Below, piece by piece: positions 61,581 through 64,000 of a DNA stretch of 64,000 nt. Source of the DNA: Actinoplanes teichomyceticus ATCC 31121. Lineage in GTDB: Bacteria; Actinomycetota; Actinomycetes; Mycobacteriales; Micromonosporaceae. A program made the position numbers and the translations under genes. Below the pieces are notes generated by a model that had not been told where the DNA came from, searched no databases, and worked only from the letters and a program-made list of their open reading frames with translations. The stretch lies in NCBI RefSeq assembly GCF_003711105.1, contig NZ_CP023865.1, positions 3,621,001-3,685,000 of the forward strand, in the 5' to 3' direction. Position 1 is the first letter of the stretch. Each line of letters starts with the position of its first letter.

Positions 61581-62719
61581 CGCGCGCCCTGGCCTGGCTC
61601 GCCCACCCACCGGTACGCCCCGAGTCGTTCCCGTCACCGCTGCGTTCCACGCGGCTGACCAGCCGGCTCGGCCTCGCCCTCGGGGTCGCGTTCGCCGTCT
61701 GCTTCGTCACCGGGCTGCTCAGCCACCTGATCCAGCAGCCACCCGGCTGGTTCCGGTGGCCGTCGCACCCGGCCGGGCTGTACCGGTTCACCCAGGGGCT
61801 GCACGTGGCGACCGGCCTGGCCACCGTGCCGCTGCTGGGCGCGAAGCTGTGGTCGGTCTACCCGCGGCTGTTCACCCGGCCGGTGCTGCGTGACCTCGCC
61901 CACGCCGCCGAGCGCCTCTCGGTCGCCGTGCTGGTCGGCGCGGCGCTCTTCCAGGTCGTCAGCGGGTTGCTGAACATCTCGCACTGGTACGCCCCGATGC
62001 CGTTCTTCTTCACCGCCGGGCACTACTGGGTCGCCTGGCTGTCGGTCGGTGCCCTGCTCACCCACATCGGTGTGCAGCTGCCCGCCATCCGGGCCGCCCT
62101 GCCGCGGGGCGGGGACGACCCGCAACGGCGCCGCTTCCTGGCGACGGTGGCCGCCGCGGCCGGGGTGATCACGGTCGCCACCGCCGGGCAGACGGTCCGC
62201 CCGCTCGCCGCCGTGTCGGTGCTGGCGCCGCGCCGGCCGGGCACCGGTCCGCAGGGCGTGCCGGTGAACCGCACCGCCGCGGCCGCCGGTGTCCGCGACG
62301 CCGCCCTCCACCCGGGGTACCGCCTGACCGTCGCCGGGTTCGGCCGCACCGTCGAGCTCGGCCTCGCCGACCTGGCCGGGCTGCCGCAGCACACCACGGT
62401 GCTGCCGATCGCCTGCGTGGAGGGCTGGAGCTGCACCGCCACCTGGACCGGGGTGCGGCTGGCCGACCTGGCCCGGCTGCTCGGCGTGGACCCGGCCGGC
62501 TGCGTGGCCGTGGTGCGGTCCCTGCAGACCGCCGGCCGGTACCGGTCGTCGACGGTGGCCGGTCCGCACCTCGTCGACGGCCGCACGCTGGTGGCGCTGC
62601 GGCTCGGCGGTGAGCCGCTCGCCCTCGACCACGGCTATCCGGCGCGGCTGATCGCACCGAACCGGCCCGGCGTGTTGCAGACCAAGTGGCTGTCCCGGAT
62701 CAGCCTGCGGGCGGCGTGA
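61553..62719 (+). CDS. Membrane molybdopterin oxidoreductase (sulfite-oxidase fold)
   Basis: Protein of 388 residues. Four N-terminal helices (about 40-185) carry His residues in LYRFTQGLHVATGLA and LLTHIGVQLP, resembling a small b-type cytochrome. A twin-Arg-like RRRFLATVAAAAGVI segment follows, then a SUOX-type molybdopterin domain (about 245-385) with the molybdenum-ligand Cys in PIACVEGWSCTATW and GYPARLIAPNRPGVLQTKW. It is thus an intact membrane-bound relative of YedY/SoxC with its own electron-carrying module. GGAGGAGG lies 5-6 nt before the ATG. The substrate is unknown. Confidence 0.88.
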   Translation: MVRHPGRRLTRALAWLAHPPVRPESFPSPLRSTRLTSRLGLALGVAFAVCFVTGLLSHLIQQPPGWFRWPSHPAGLYRFTQGLHVATGLATVPLLGAKLWSVYPRLFTRPVLRDLAHAAERLSVAVLVGAALFQVVSGLLNISHWYAPMPFFFTAGHYWVAWLSVGALLTHIGVQLPAIRAALPRGGDDPQRRRFLATVAAAAGVITVATAGQTVRPLAAVSVLAPRRPGTGPQGVPVNRTAAAAGVRDAALHPGYRLTVAGFGRTVELGLADLAGLPQHTTVLPIACVEGWSCTATWTGVRLADLARLLGVDPAGCVAVVRSLQTAGRYRSSTVAGPHLVDGRTLVALRLGGEPLALDHGYPARLIAPNRPGVLQTKWLSRISLRAA

Positions 62720-63138
62720 TGCGCCGCGTGCTGGTCGCCTCGGGCCTGCTGATCATGGCGTACGCCCTGGTGGGCGCGGTCGCCGACGGACAGGTCGACC
62801 TGCTCGGCGTGCTGGTGTTCGGCGTCGCGGTGCTGCTGCTGCACGACGCGGTGTTCGTGCCGCTGCTGCTGGCCGGCGGGGCGCTGATCCGCCGGCTGGT
62901 TCCGGTGCGCTGGCAGACCACGGCGCGGGCGGTCGCCGTGATCGACCTGGCCGTCGCGGTGGTCGGGCTGCCGCTGGTGGCGGGCTTCGGGCGGCGCGCC
63001 GACGATCCGTCGGTCCTGCCCCGGCCGTACGCCACGGGTCTGCTCTTGATCGTGGTGGCGACCGCGGTGACCGCGGTGCTGGGCCGTAAGGGAATCGAAA
63101 GGTGGCGGGGCGGGCGCCGACGGCGCCGGCCTCGGTAA
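62719..63138 (+). CDS. Small four-helix membrane protein
   Basis: Membrane protein of 139 residues with about four helices (LVASGLLIMAYALVGAVADG, then LLGVLVFGVAVLLLHDAVFV) and a basic C-terminal tail RWRGGRRRRRPR. The ATG shares one base with the upstream stop (TGATG). Its constant position next to the molybdopterin enzyme suggests an accessory or assembly role; no family name was recognised. Confidence 0.8.
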   Translation: MRRVLVASGLLIMAYALVGAVADGQVDLLGVLVFGVAVLLLHDAVFVPLLLAGGALIRRLVPVRWQTTARAVAVIDLAVAVVGLPLVAGFGRRADDPSVLPRPYATGLLLIVVATAVTAVLGRKGIERWRGGRRRRRPR

Positions 63139-63141
63139 CCT
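63136..63141 (+). promoter_or_regulatory. Candidate internal -10 element (TAACCT)
   Basis: TAACCT begins with the TAA stop of the preceding gene and ends 6 nt before the GTG at 63148. It could give the regulator-kinase pair an extra leaderless transcript. Confidence 0.4.
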
Positions 63142-63147
63142 GCCGGG

Positions 63148-63843
63148 GTGACCCCTCAGGTGCTGGTCGTGGACGACGATCCGACCGTCAGCGACGTGGT
63201 GCGCCGCTATCTCGAACAGGACGGCTGCCGGGTGCGGCTGGCCGGGGACGGCCTCGCCGCGCTCGCCGCCGTCGACGCCGAACGCCCCGATCTGGTGGTG
63301 CTCGACCTGATGCTCGGTGGCGTCGACGGCCTCGAGGTGTGCCGCCGCCTGCAGCGTGACCAGCCGGGCCTGCCCGTGGTCATGCTGACCGCGCTGGGGG
63401 AGGAGAGCGACCGGGTGCTCGGTCTGGAGGTGGGCGCGGACGACTACGTGACCAAGCCGTTCAGCCCCCGCGAGCTCACCCTGCGGGTGCGGTCGGTGCT
63501 GCGCCGCGCCGGGCCGGCCGCCGCGCCGCGCCCGGCCCTGCTGCGCGACGGCGACCTGGTGGCCGACACCGGCCGGCGCACCGCCGAGCTGGCCGGCCGG
63601 CCCCTGGCGCTGACCGTGCGCGAGTTCGACCTGCTGGAGTTCCTGCTGCGCCACCCGGCGCGGGCCTGGTCGCGGGCCGAGCTGCTGGAGCGGGTGTGGG
63701 GCTGGCGGTTCGGCGACCAGTCCACCGTCACGGTCCACGTGCGCCGCCTGCGCGAGAAGATCGAGGTTGATCCGGCGGCGCCGGCCCGGCTGGTCACCGT
63801 CTGGGGCGTCGGCTACCGCTACGAATCGGCCGGCGATGCGTGA
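63148..63843 (+). CDS. OmpR/PhoB-family response regulator
   Basis: DNA-binding response regulator of 231 residues. The receiver domain (about 4-118) has VLVVDDDPT, phospho-acceptor Asp53 in LVVLDLMLGG, Thr in VVMLTALGE, and Lys in YVTKPFSPREL. The winged-helix domain (about 135-228) contains LTVREFDLLEFLLRHPARAW and STVTVHVRRLREKIE. It overlaps the kinase gene by 8 bp. Autoregulation through the TTCGTAAGAA repeats at the operon promoter is a reasonable prediction. Confidence 0.95.
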   Translation: MTPQVLVVDDDPTVSDVVRRYLEQDGCRVRLAGDGLAALAAVDAERPDLVVLDLMLGGVDGLEVCRRLQRDQPGLPVVMLTALGEESDRVLGLEVGADDYVTKPFSPRELTLRVRSVLRRAGPAAAPRPALLRDGDLVADTGRRTAELAGRPLALTVREFDLLEFLLRHPARAWSRAELLERVWGWRFGDQSTVTVHVRRLREKIEVDPAAPARLVTVWGVGYRYESAGDA

Positions 63844-64000
63844 CCTGCTGCTGATCGGCCTCTACTCGCTGGCCGCGGGCGCGGCCGTCGCCCTGTGCGG
63901 GGCGCTCGTGCTGCGGCTGCTGCGCGGCCGGTCGATCGCCGTGCACGTCTGCGTGCTGCTGGCGATCACGGTGGCCGCGGTGGTCGCCGGGGTCGGCACG
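63836..64000 (+). CDS. Sensor histidine kinase, N-terminal part only (window end)
   Basis: Only the first 55 codons are present: MRDLLLIGLYSLAAGAAVAL and a second hydrophobic stretch VHVCVLLAITVAAVVAGVGT. Two N-terminal helices next to an OmpR regulator, with an 8-bp overlap (ATG inside the regulator gene), indicate the cognate HAMP-type sensor kinase. Catalytic domains lie beyond the window. Confidence 0.8.
   Translation, partial: MRDLLLIGLYSLAAGAAVALCGALVLRLLRGRSIAVHVCVLLAITVAAVVAGVGT

Overview
The window is about 64 kb of very GC-rich DNA with strong GC bias at third codon positions, closely packed genes and many GTG starts. There are secreted actinobacterial-type enzymes, an ANTAR protein, an MmyB-type XRE regulator, a STAS antagonist, several c-di-GMP proteins and a chemoreceptor. 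This fits a free-living filamentous actinomycete, most likely of the Micromonosporaceae (Actinoplanes-like). That placement is inferred from gene content, not from a marker gene. I saw no rRNA, tRNA, transposase, prophage, integrase or CRISPR array.

Layout. 1-9.97 kb: the 3' part of an Fe-S photolyase, a protein with two helix-turn-helix-like repeats, a secreted VCBS-repeat protein, a secreted CE4 deacetylase with a CBM2-like module, a NarL-type two-component pair, a DUF418 membrane protein, and an alpha/beta hydrolase divergent from a TetR regulator. 10.4-18.7 kb: a multicopper oxidase, a secreted X-Pro dipeptidyl peptidase, a 53-residue membrane protein, an HTH-FCD regulator, a HAD acid phosphatase, an AdhC-like alcohol dehydrogenase with an apparent ATT start, an XRE/MmyB regulator and a STAS protein. 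18.8-31 kb: two divergent paralogous membrane GGDEF proteins, a sugar ABC importer without its own ATPase, a GAF-ANTAR protein, a GH84 hexosaminidase and GlgX. 31-40.6 kb: a signalling block with a GAF/PAS kinase, a CheY-like regulator, a ZIP-family transporter, a chemoreceptor-hybrid kinase operon and a BrkB protein.

41.4-52.8 kb is a fermentation/hypoxia island: AdhE, a small unknown protein, pyruvate formate-lyase with its activase, an Acg-type nitroreductase, a universal stress protein and phosphoketolase. A near-consensus DosR/DevR box lies between the nitroreductase and stress-protein genes. The island would give the cell a route from pyruvate and pentose/hexose phosphates to acetyl-CoA or acetyl phosphate, formate and ethanol when respiration is limited.

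53-64 kb holds a lipoprotein-like hydrolase, a quinone oxidoreductase behind a SoxR/MerR-type promoter, a membrane glycan/export-like block with a dTDP-rhamnose-type epimerase, and a translationally coupled seven-gene operon. That operon encodes a GT2 glycosyltransferase, a TIGR04282-type transferase, a methyltransferase, a membrane molybdopterin oxidoreductase, a small membrane protein, an OmpR regulator and a sensor kinase cut by the window end. Its promoter carries two exact TTCGTAAGAA repeats.

Across the window, at least nine genes have a TANNNT hexamer 6-7 nt before the start codon, so leaderless transcription looks common here. Strong GC hairpins separate several convergent genes, while other convergent pairs overlap at their 3' ends.
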